Below are positions 35,901-42,407 of a stretch of 64,000 bases of DNA, one piece after another (within the stretch, counting starts at the first letter, position 1; every line of letters begins with the position of its first letter). The translations under genes were made by a program, and so were the position numbers. The DNA comes from Puia sp. Lineage in GTDB: Bacteria > Bacteroidota > Bacteroidia > Chitinophagales > Chitinophagaceae. Under the pieces are notes generated by a model. The model did no database searches and was not told the origin of the DNA. It was given only the letters and a program-made list of their open reading frames with translations. The stretch is from NCBI GenBank assembly GCA_031292515.1, contig JARLGZ010000172.1, forward strand, positions 186,001-250,000, given 5' to 3'.

Positions 35901-36126
35901 CCTGCGCAGTCTCCGGCAACGCTATCCGGCCCTCAGCCCCCATGAGCTCAAGCTATGCGCCTACCTGCGCATGAACCTCTCCAGCAAGCAGATCGCCCGG
36001 CTCGAAAGTATATCGGTACGCGGGGTCGAGATAGGCCGCTACCGGCTTCGGAAGAAGCTGAAGATCCCTACGGAGACAAATTTATTTGACTTTTTGATGG
36101 CCATAGAAGGACTGTCGCAGAAATGA
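32935..36126 (+). CDS. Membrane-bound propeller/Y_Y_Y regulator with LuxR-type HTH
   Basis: This 1063-residue one-component regulator senses a ligand outside the membrane and carries a DNA-binding domain inside. It has a signal peptide ending AYSQ and about 14 Reg_prop blades (AVQDRNGVLYFANYEGLLSF, LFLDKDDNLWLGLDNGIDFI). A Y_Y_Y sandwich follows (VEYSYRLKGFDKDWSEWSK), then one membrane helix near residues 845-865 and a coiled coil. The C-terminal HTH contains LSPHELKLCAYLRMNLSSKQIARL and SVRGVEIGRYRLRKKL. There is no kinase or receiver domain. Two low-complexity inserts interrupt the propeller (about residues 363-400 and 525-572); the first contains an in-frame 30-bp tandem duplication. It likely controls the divergent PD40/GH2 genes. 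Confidence 0.9.
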   Translation: MRTGALTAFFILYGMMVAYSQNTIGIPDVINYTKDVYNAGTQNRAAVQDRNGVLYFANYEGLLSFDGNRWTLYPLPNKSVVRSLALGKDDRIYAGGQDEFGYFSPDSRGRLSFTSLKEAIPPGRHPFSDVWNIVPYGDDIFFRSNDGIFRLSHRRIIVYPTATSWQFLGLSHGQLIAQDERNGLLQFRDGGWVPFIRPNALPAGSLITSIFPMGGDSSFLTTINTGFYILNKDAITPFHWKSPNPFGNERILTAIPVNKDWIAVGTNLDGCYIIDRQGRVIQDLSRKEGLQNNNILSLFLDKDDNLWLGLDNGIDFIAYNNAIKHIYPEKLNEGLGYTSLIYDHTLYVGTSNGLYQVPVNDKKGAGNADPDEDALVKEATREDDPVKKATREEDLSLVNGEFRSVPGTKGSTWGLAEINDRLLLAHHDGAFQIDKGIPIPVSGHSGRADYWNFLPLSPTLAGDWAIAGNDNGIDLLHLGKKGIVSKGNLPGFGISSQFVAIDDAHSIWVAHPYQGIFKITGGVYSPPTSHSQPAPLRRGPLQRGHSQPGRPPASLSTARYSPAIPSPLPGPLLVKHYTEKDGLPPTLKNRLFKIRDRIVVASENGVYEYDPKTDHFAPSGFFKPFFGQRNIRYLKEDAAGNIWFIENRDLGVIDFSGPRPETIYFPELNGKMVSDFEHVYPYDASNIFVGAEKGFYHIDYRQYRKNRYTMQVGIRSVKTAGKTDSLLWGGYNISPNASASTSSNVSPNVSPGAIPRIDHSRNSLRFEFSAPLYAALNSVEYSYRLKGFDKDWSEWSKKAEKEYTNLSAGSYSFEVRAKSNRGNESPVDSYSFTILSPLWQSGAAYSAYALLVLGLAWLVYKRQTRLLLRQRLKYEEEQKKLQYLHDLELEKSEKEIVKLNNEKLEAEIGHKNRELASAAMHLVQKGELLANIREELVRLKKHTEAGPGSNGSGPVEELKKILRALNEENKTDKDWEQFALHFDQVHSHFLRSLRQRYPALSPHELKLCAYLRMNLSSKQIARLESISVRGVEIGRYRLRKKLKIPTETNLFDFLMAIEGLSQK

Positions 36127-36148
36127 TTATTATCTTTGGTTTCACAAC

Positions 36149-36746
36149 ATGAGGTATACAAAAAAAATCCAATTTTAAACTATTATTCGTTGTATTTTTT
36201 GTAATTGGGCTGATAATATTCATCTCATTTACTGCAGCATTCGCAAAAGATGAGGGGACCATGGGTCCAGATCCGAAATGGAAGACACTCGCCCCACAGT
36301 GTCCATTTGAGTATTTTTTCCTGGATGAAGCCATCGACAACCAGTATCGGTCCGATGCCAATTTCGGCCGGCTGTTCTTCTACTTCGGACTATTCGCGAT
36401 CTTTATTTCCTGCATGGGACTTTTGGGCCTTACCTTATTCAACACCTATAAAAAGACCAAAGAGATCGGCATTCGTAAGGTATTGGGCGCGGGCGTATTC
36501 AGCATCGTACACCTGTTCTTAAAAGACTTTTTAAAGCTGGTCATCGTCGCTTTTCTCATCGCCGCCCCTGTCGCCCGGGTACTGATGAATAAATGGCTGC
36601 ATGAATTTGCCTATCGGATCACCATCAGCTGGTGGGTATTCGCAGTTTCGGGCCATACCGTGATACTCCTGGCTTTTGTCACCATCAGTTTTCAAACCAT
36701 CAAAGCAGCCTTGGCAAATCCGGTAAAAAGCCTGGGAGCCGGATAG
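36149..36746 (+). pseudogene. FtsX-type ABC permease remnant, frameshifted
   Basis: From about 36261 the frame encodes the last 160 residues of a MacB/FtsX-like permease: FEYFFLDEAIDNQYRSDANFG, then GLLGLTLFNTYKKTKEIGIRKVLGAG and two more membrane helices ending in ALANPVKSL. About 600 residues expected upstream are missing. Before it, an ATG at 36149 starts a short basic-hydrophobic stretch that joins the permease frame only if one A is removed from the A-run at 36160-36167. The N-terminal part does not look like a permease start, so the locus may be a chimera of two remnants. No ATP-binding partner is nearby. Confidence 0.7.
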
Positions 36747-36781
36747 TATACTTGACTCCTTCCGGTCGAATGCCTGTTTTG
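36741..36781. repeat. Copy A of a ~39-bp dispersed repeat (promoter-like)
   Basis: The segment starting atagtatacttgactcc matches 42128-42166 at 34 of 39 positions. Both copies have ttg and a tttttg/attttg block 20 bp apart, and both follow gagccggatag. It directly follows the permease remnant. Confidence 0.55.
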
Positions 36782-36789
36782 AATACTTA

Positions 36790-37392
36790 TTACTTAATCT
36801 TTATCAAGCGGTAGGTCAGCCCGATACTCAGCATCCGGTTTTTAAGATCCTCTGTACTGGTCCCCGCTTTGTTAACGGCGGCAAGACCCCGTATATATCT
36901 CGCATTGAAGCCCAGGCCGCCCTTGCATTCATAACCCACCCCGACGCCCGCGCCGAAATCCGAGCTTTTATAGTATTGCTTCGTATCGAACGAAGCCCCC
37001 CCATTGTCCTTTTCCTTTGCGGACAGCAAAATACCGGGCTGCACACCCGCCTCGACATAACCCCCGAACGAAAATCTGTATTGCACAAAGACCGGGATAT
37101 TCAGATAGGACAGGCTGCTGTTGTACGTGTCGCCCGTACCTTCGTCCTTTAGCTTCACACCTTCTCCGGAATAGTTCAACCCCACCCGGAAATCGATCGG
37201 GATCTTGAGCTTATATTGCGCATACAAACCGCCATAGGGCCGAACCAGCGTTTGATGATAGTATTCCGAAGTAGGCTGCGTAGCGAAATTGATACCTGCT
37301 GCCACCCCCGCTGAGAACTGCGCGGCTGCGGGCAGCGCAGCCAGCGAAAAAAGGCAGACACAGGAAATAAAAAGAATTTTTTGAATGCTCAT
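36790..37392 (-). CDS. PorT-type outer-membrane beta-barrel protein
   Basis: This 200-residue protein has a signal peptide (SIQKILFISCVCLFSLAALP, ending AAAQ) and then alternating strands typical of small Bacteroidota barrels: GVAAGINFATQ, FRVGLNYSGEGVKL, LNIPVFVQYRFSFGGYVEAG, FGAGVGVGYECKGGLGFNAR and the terminal MLSIGLTYRLIKI. It is probably an 8-10-stranded outer-membrane protein. The frame is open back to an ATG at 37503, but the added 37 residues would precede the signal peptide, so 37392 is preferred. Confidence 0.82.
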   Translation of the reverse strand: MSIQKILFISCVCLFSLAALPAAAQFSAGVAAGINFATQPTSEYYHQTLVRPYGGLYAQYKLKIPIDFRVGLNYSGEGVKLKDEGTGDTYNSSLSYLNIPVFVQYRFSFGGYVEAGVQPGILLSAKEKDNGGASFDTKQYYKSSDFGAGVGVGYECKGGLGFNARYIRGLAAVNKAGTSTEDLKNRMLSIGLTYRLIKIK

Positions 37393-37578
37393 TTTGGCAC
37401 CGATGCCCTTTTCGGTCCGCATGACCTGCGCGGTTCCGTCTGCCGCTGCGCCCGCTAACCTGGCTGAACCCATTGCTTCTTTCGTCTTGATTTGCTTTTT
37501 CATGTCTATCTCTGTTTTTTTTGTCTTTATTTATGTTTTTATTGATGATTCCTCTTTCATCCGAAGACGTGGGCCTCT

Positions 37579-38595
37579 CTAGTTGGCGGTTATCTTCCGG
37601 ATACAGTTGTTATTATTGTCGGCTATATAGACGGCCGTGCCTTCCTTATTGACGGATATGCCCGTGGGGGAAGAGAAGGCGGCCTGGTCCCCGGACCCAT
37701 CGGTATATCCTTTCGCGGCCGAACCGGCCAGCGTCGATACGATGCCGGAAGCATTGACCATCCTCACCTTGTTGGCATCCAGGATGAACAGATTGTTGTT
37801 TTTGTCGATGGCTATGCCGGTAATAAAAGTAAAAGTCGCGGTGGCAGCAGGCCCATCCATAGAACCATAGGTTTGCGCCCCTGCATAAAGGGTGCTCGTT
37901 CCATCGGGGGTGATCTTATAGATCTGGGACACATAGCCGTCGTTATATGCGATGTTTTCCGTTACAAACACATTTCCGCCGGCGTCTACGGCCAACCCCG
38001 TATTTCCCCGTGTATAATGTATGCCGTCGCCGCCCTGGGCAAACTGGCTTCCAACACCCTGGCTGCTGAGTGTAAAGACAATATTCGAGCCGAGGACACT
38101 GATATAATCGCTGCCGCTATTCCGGTCGATCGCCTGGTAGACGATCGCATAACCGGCGTTGGGGATCACCCAGCCGGAACGGGTTCCGTCCGGCGCAAAA
38201 CGATATACGGTACCCGGCACATACCCACTGGCCACATAGAAATCACCGCTATTGTCGATCGCGATACCCCCATCTGCATAACCCGCCACGGAAGTCGTCG
38301 TTACGACCCCGGCGGGCGTGATCTTCCGAATGACGGAATTGCCATAATCAGTTACGTAGAGATTATCATTGGCATCCGTTGCAATGGCGGATGGCTGGTT
38401 AAACGATGCGGCTGTCCCGGCGCCATCTGCGTTTCCGGCCGCCTGCGAGCCGGCCAACGTGCTCACGGTAACCGTTTTCGCCGTGGCATCCGAAAAACTC
38501 TTGCCGCCTCCGGCCGTTCCGGAGCTATTGCTTTTACTGCAGGAAGAGAATACCAGGCATACCGCCATCATCACGAACAGGGAATTGTATTTCAT
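37579..38595 (-). CDS. NHL-repeat lipoprotein
   Basis: This 338-residue protein has a lipobox LVFSSC at the end of a short signal peptide and a Ser/Gly-rich linker. It then has repeated NHL-type propeller blades: FNQPSAIATDANDNLYVTDY, GLAVDAGGNVFVTEN, ITGIAIDKNNNLFILD, and FSSPTGISVNKEGTAVYIAD followed by NNNCIRKI. These propellers bind proteins or carbohydrates; some have lyase activity, but no catalytic site is evident. The gene lies 41 bp after another lipoprotein gene, so they may be co-transcribed. Confidence 0.88.
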   Translation of the reverse strand: MKYNSLFVMMAVCLVFSSCSKSNSSGTAGGGKSFSDATAKTVTVSTLAGSQAAGNADGAGTAASFNQPSAIATDANDNLYVTDYGNSVIRKITPAGVVTTTSVAGYADGGIAIDNSGDFYVASGYVPGTVYRFAPDGTRSGWVIPNAGYAIVYQAIDRNSGSDYISVLGSNIVFTLSSQGVGSQFAQGGDGIHYTRGNTGLAVDAGGNVFVTENIAYNDGYVSQIYKITPDGTSTLYAGAQTYGSMDGPAATATFTFITGIAIDKNNNLFILDANKVRMVNASGIVSTLAGSAAKGYTDGSGDQAAFSSPTGISVNKEGTAVYIADNNNNCIRKITAN

Positions 38596-38636
38596 TTTAC
38601 AGGGATTAAATAGTAGAAGAATTAAATGCGTAAGAC

Positions 38637-39185
38637 TTATATTTTCGGGAAATCGATACCGGATAGAGATTGTACAAGGTCGGTTAGACCCATCATCTGG
38701 CATAGAAAAGGAGACTTCCGGTTCATAGCCGTCAACTGCCCCGCCTGGAATACATAAATGATCTCCGGGAAATTGGAATTGATGGCGACATAATCGATGG
38801 TCAGCTGGGTATTGTTGTTTTGAAGCGTAAGGATCGCCGCACGTGTCCCGGAACTGTCGTTTTGGGGGCCATAGGTGAATTTCCCGGTAGCATTGTATCT
38901 CCCCGGGGAATTATAAACGATAGCGGTCAGCAGCTGATCTCCCACCGCAAATCCTTTCGGCTGGGTTCCGACACCCGTAACGGTGCCGGTCGCCGTCCCC
39001 GCGTTGATCGCAAATGTCAGAATATTATTGTTCACACCTCCCCAGGCCGTAGTATGCCAATTGCCACTCAACGCGCTCAGCGAATTTCCACCCGCGCCCG
39101 AAGACCCGCTCTTTTTACAGGAGAATAAGGTCAATGCGACCAGTAAAGGGAGAAAAGAAGTCCGCAAATAAGTTCTCGTTTTCAT
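38637..39185 (-). CDS. Putative lipoprotein of unknown function
   Basis: This 182-residue protein has a lipobox LTLFSC followed by KK and a Ser/Gly linker. The mature part is beta-rich (LSGNWHTTAWGGVNN, GTATGTVTGVG, AAILTLQNNNTQLTIDYVAI), like small calycin- or lipocalin-type folds described in Bacteroidota lipoproteins. I do not recognise a family. It is divergent from the histidine kinase gene and upstream of the NHL lipoprotein. Confidence 0.7.
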   Translation of the reverse strand: MKTRTYLRTSFLPLLVALTLFSCKKSGSSGAGGNSLSALSGNWHTTAWGGVNNNILTFAINAGTATGTVTGVGTQPKGFAVGDQLLTAIVYNSPGRYNATGKFTYGPQNDSSGTRAAILTLQNNNTQLTIDYVAINSNFPEIIYVFQAGQLTAMNRKSPFLCQMMGLTDLVQSLSGIDFPKI

Positions 39186-39340
39186 AATTGCCGTATGTTT
39201 TGGTGATCCCGTTTTGATTTTTTCGGTAGGGCAAATTTACCGGGACGCACCCCCGGTGACAATAACGCATATGTGCTATTTTGAAGGAAACTGCGGGAGG
39301 ATAGCGGAGTTTTGGTATTTTTAAGGACAACTTCCCCTCT
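39186..39340. promoter_or_regulatory. Divergent promoter region before the histidine kinase
   Basis: The spacer holds an accggg...cccggt inverted repeat (39239-39257) and a ctattttg block near 39275, like the promoter-type repeat at 42160. A gggagg purine run lies about 45 bp before the kinase ATG. No firm -33 box is visible. Confidence 0.35.
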
Positions 39341-41368
39341 ATGAGACGTGTATTGGTTTTGGCATTGTTAGGATTCTTCACGACTATCGTGTCCGGGCAA
39401 ACGCCCCGGATCGACATCCTCAAACGAGGCTTCTACAGCGCCGGCTCCGACGCCGGCAGGCTCCGGGCTTTGCTGACCCTTCTGGAACAGGATGAGACGC
39501 TCCCGAAAGATACCTTGTGGGACTATGCCCGCAAGGCGCAAGTCCTGGCTCGCGCTCTCGGCGACGGCCCGGGCCTGAGCCTGGCTGTTTTGGGGGAGGC
39601 GAAAGCATACCTTCGATGGGACAACACCGATAGCGCCAGGATCCTGGTCGAAACGGAGCTGGCAAAATACAAGGCCTCCGATGCGGAAAACCGGGATCTG
39701 TATTTCCGGCTGGCCCGGTCGAAAATCGACTGTATGGGCAACAGCAACAATTATAAAGACGGCATGGAGCAGGTATATCACCTGATCCGGGAAGCGGAGA
39801 TGTATAAGGATTCCGCGGTGATCTCAGAATGTATGAATAGCCTCGCCGCCTGGAACTATGACATGGATTTTGTCGATATCGCCCGCAAATGGAGCTATAA
39901 TGCCTTGTCTTATACCTCCGCCGCTCCGCGATACTTTTCGGTGCGCACAGGCATTTACCTCAACCTGGCGGAGAATTACAGATGGATCGGGCAACTCGAT
40001 TCGGCAGACTATTGCGCGGAGAAAGCCATCGACTATAGCCGGAGGATGGAAAACCTCTTTTATCTGTCCGTCGGCCTTCAAAAAAAAGCGGCCATCGAGA
40101 TTGAACGAAAGGAATATGCCGCCGCGGAGCAGGCTATCCTGGAAAGCATCCAAATCATCGAAAAAGTAGAAGGACGGGCGCCGCAGCAGGAGAAACTGCT
40201 GGTCCTCGCCTCTGTCTACCGGCATTCCGGACAGGTCGACAAGGCAATCAGCGTCTTGAATGAAGGATTGGTATCGGACAGTATCTACAGAAGGACATCC
40301 CCTCACCGCAAAATCAGCGCCGATACAGGCGACCTCCGAAAAGTCTTCTATTATGAGTTGCTGGCAAAATGCTATAAACAGAAAGGCGATTCGAAAAATT
40401 ATGAGGCGATACTGGAAAAGATCATCGACGGCAAAGATGAATTCTATAAAGCCAACTCCGCTTCCGCCATCGCGGAACTGGAAACCAGGTATGAATTTCA
40501 GAAAAAAGAGGCCATGATCGCGCAACAACGGCTGGCGCTGCTGAAAGACGAATACCTTTTTTACGCATCCCTGGTGTTTGCGCTGCTGGGCAGCATCATC
40601 GTCTGGCTGCTCTTTAAAAATGTCCGCCGGAAACAGAGCCTCAACATGCAAAGACTGCAGGAGGAGGAGAAACGGCTGGCCGCCCAGGCCGTCGCGACCG
40701 CAGAAGAGACCGAACGGCGAAGGATCGCAGCCGACCTGCATGACAACCTGGGCGCCCAACTGAGCTTTATCAGGAGAAATGTGAATTTCATCCTCGACCA
40801 GCCGGGCGGATTCAGCGCGGAAGACGAACGGAAATACCTGGGATTTGTCAATGACACCGCCCAGAACGCCATGATCGACTTACGGGAGACCATCTGGGTG
40901 CTCAATAAAGACGAAGTGGATATCCAGGAATTCGCCGATAAACTCAAATCCTACCTGCGGCAGCAATTGCACAGCAAAGACCGGATCCGGTGGAATTTCA
41001 CTGAAGACATCCGGGGCGGCTGGAAGCTATCATCGGGCGAAGTGATGCATCTCTTCCGCGTGGTACAGGAACTCGTCAGCAACGTGATCAAGCACTCGGG
41101 CGCCGATCTGATCGAAATAAGTCTGGCTGCTTCCGGAACGGGCGCCTATAGACTGACCATCTCGGATAACGGACGCGGGTTCGACGTAAACGGCAGGTAT
41201 GAAAGCCACTACGGAATGGAGACGATCCGGCAAAGGGCCCGGGAGATCGGGGCACGCCTGTCTTTCGAGAGCGGCCTGCAAACGGGAACGACGGTGGTGC
41301 TGGAGAAGGGAAATAATACATTTGAGTTATTGCAGGATTTGAGTGACAATACTAATATTGCCGATTGA
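39341..41368 (+). CDS. TPR-containing sensor histidine kinase (HisKA_3)
   Basis: This 675-residue protein has a signal peptide ending VSGQ and about six degenerate TPR repeats in the periplasm (residues about 30-390). One membrane helix follows (YLFYASLVFALLGSIIVWLLF). The cytoplasmic kinase has the phosphoacceptor His467 in RRIAADLHDNLGAQLSF, an N-box region VVQELVSNVIKHSGADL, the G1 box SDNGRGFDV and YGMETIRQRAREIGARL. It belongs to the NarX/DesK-like class and should phosphorylate the response regulator encoded 27 bp downstream. The periplasmic signal is unknown. Confidence 0.94.
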   Translation: MRRVLVLALLGFFTTIVSGQTPRIDILKRGFYSAGSDAGRLRALLTLLEQDETLPKDTLWDYARKAQVLARALGDGPGLSLAVLGEAKAYLRWDNTDSARILVETELAKYKASDAENRDLYFRLARSKIDCMGNSNNYKDGMEQVYHLIREAEMYKDSAVISECMNSLAAWNYDMDFVDIARKWSYNALSYTSAAPRYFSVRTGIYLNLAENYRWIGQLDSADYCAEKAIDYSRRMENLFYLSVGLQKKAAIEIERKEYAAAEQAILESIQIIEKVEGRAPQQEKLLVLASVYRHSGQVDKAISVLNEGLVSDSIYRRTSPHRKISADTGDLRKVFYYELLAKCYKQKGDSKNYEAILEKIIDGKDEFYKANSASAIAELETRYEFQKKEAMIAQQRLALLKDEYLFYASLVFALLGSIIVWLLFKNVRRKQSLNMQRLQEEEKRLAAQAVATAEETERRRIAADLHDNLGAQLSFIRRNVNFILDQPGGFSAEDERKYLGFVNDTAQNAMIDLRETIWVLNKDEVDIQEFADKLKSYLRQQLHSKDRIRWNFTEDIRGGWKLSSGEVMHLFRVVQELVSNVIKHSGADLIEISLAASGTGAYRLTISDNGRGFDVNGRYESHYGMETIRQRAREIGARLSFESGLQTGTTVVLEKGNNTFELLQDLSDNTNIAD

Positions 41369-41394
41369 ACCCTATTCAACAGCAACCATTTTAC

Positions 41395-42075
41395 ATGAAG
41401 ACATCCATTGCAATCGTAGACGACAGTTCGGAAAACCGGTATTTCCTGGCCGACCAGATGCGGTATTCGGATGAGATCACGGTGGTCTTTACCGCCCGGC
41501 ATGGAATCGATTTCCTGGAGCAGATGAAGGAACTGCCAAAAGCACAGCATCCCCAGGTCGTGCTCATGGATATCGAAATGCCGCAGATGAAGGGTACGGA
41601 GACTGTCAAATATGCACGGCAGATCTACCCCGACCTGAAATTCCTCATGCTGACCGTCTTTGATGACGATGACATGATCTTCGAGGCTATCAAGAACGGC
41701 GCCAGCGGCTACCTGCTGAAAGACGAGAAGACCTCAACGATCATCGACCATATACAGCAATTGCTGGAAATGGGAGGCGCCCCGATGAGCCCTTCCATCG
41801 CCCGGAAGGCACTGTCACTATTATCACGGTCCCAGCTGAGCGAGACGGCGGTGCGGGAAAACATCCCGGAAGTCTTATCGGAACGGGAGTGTGACGTATT
41901 AAAGCTGGTCGTCGAAGGCAAGGACTATAAGGCGATCGCGGAAAAACTATTCCTCAGCACGCATACGATCAGGAAACATATCGCGAATATCTACGAGAAA
42001 CTGCATGTGAGTTCCAAAGCGCAGGTGATAAACCTGGCCCTGCGGGGAAGCTGGTTTAAGGAGCCGGGACACTGA
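41395..42075 (+). CDS. LuxR/NarL-type response regulator
   Basis: This 226-residue protein has a receiver domain with acidic pair VDD (residues 8-10), phosphoacceptor Asp59 in VVLMDIEMPQMKG, the switch Thr in LMLTVFDDDD, and the Lys in GYLLKDEKT. The C-terminal HTH is LSERECDVLKLVVEGKDYKA, then IAEKLFLSTHTIRKHIANIY. It is the cognate partner of the kinase just upstream and acts as a transcription factor. The ATG at 41395 is preferred to an in-frame TTG overlapping the kinase stop. Confidence 0.95.
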   Translation: MKTSIAIVDDSSENRYFLADQMRYSDEITVVFTARHGIDFLEQMKELPKAQHPQVVLMDIEMPQMKGTETVKYARQIYPDLKFLMLTVFDDDDMIFEAIKNGASGYLLKDEKTSTIIDHIQQLLEMGGAPMSPSIARKALSLLSRSQLSETAVRENIPEVLSERECDVLKLVVEGKDYKAIAEKLFLSTHTIRKHIANIYEKLHVSSKAQVINLALRGSWFKEPGH

Positions 42076-42127
42076 ATGCAAAGAGGCCGGTATCGTTCCC
42101 GTGGCCTGCGAGCCGGATAGGGGCCGA

Positions 42128-42166
42128 ATAGTATACTTGATTCATTCCGGGCAAATGCCTATTTTG
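42128..42166 (+). promoter_or_regulatory. Copy B of the ~39-bp repeat; likely promoter of the small membrane protein
   Basis: ttg at 42137 and tattttg at 42160 are separated by 20 bp, close to the Bacteroidota promoter pattern, about 25-50 bp before the ATG at 42190. The same element is at 36747-36784. Conservation of both boxes in the two copies supports a promoter role. Confidence 0.5.
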
Positions 42167-42189
42167 CGCAGCAGTAAGCCTCCTAACGT

Positions 42190-42399
42190 ATGGGTTTCTT
42201 CATCTTTTATCTGATCCTCCTGTCCTGCCTGATTACACTGGTAGCCCGTATACTGGCCTGGGCAGCGTACAAGGTGTCGGTGCGGAGAGGCCTCCCGCGG
42301 CCAAAGCTGGTTCAGATCATCACTTTTGTCGTGAGCTTTGTCCTGATCTTTATCGGCGCATTCTTAGCGATTAAACACCATGTCAGGCTTGAGCGATAG
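42190..42399 (+). CDS. Small two-helix membrane protein
   Basis: The gene encodes 69 residues with two hydrophobic helices (about 3-25 and 42-63) joined by a basic loop (YKVSVRRGLPRPKL), so the loop should face the cytoplasm. It has a plausible promoter and stands free between convergent genes. I do not recognise a family. It could be a small accessory or stress protein of the inner membrane. Confidence 0.65.
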   Translation: MGFFIFYLILLSCLITLVARILAWAAYKVSVRRGLPRPKLVQIITFVVSFVLIFIGAFLAIKHHVRLER

Positions 42400-42407
42400 G
42401 CTCAAAT

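Noticed and set aside
37393-37503. 37-residue N-terminal extension of the PorT-type barrel
   Set aside because: It would put a charged leader before the signal peptide. It stays open but is less likely than the ATG at 37392.
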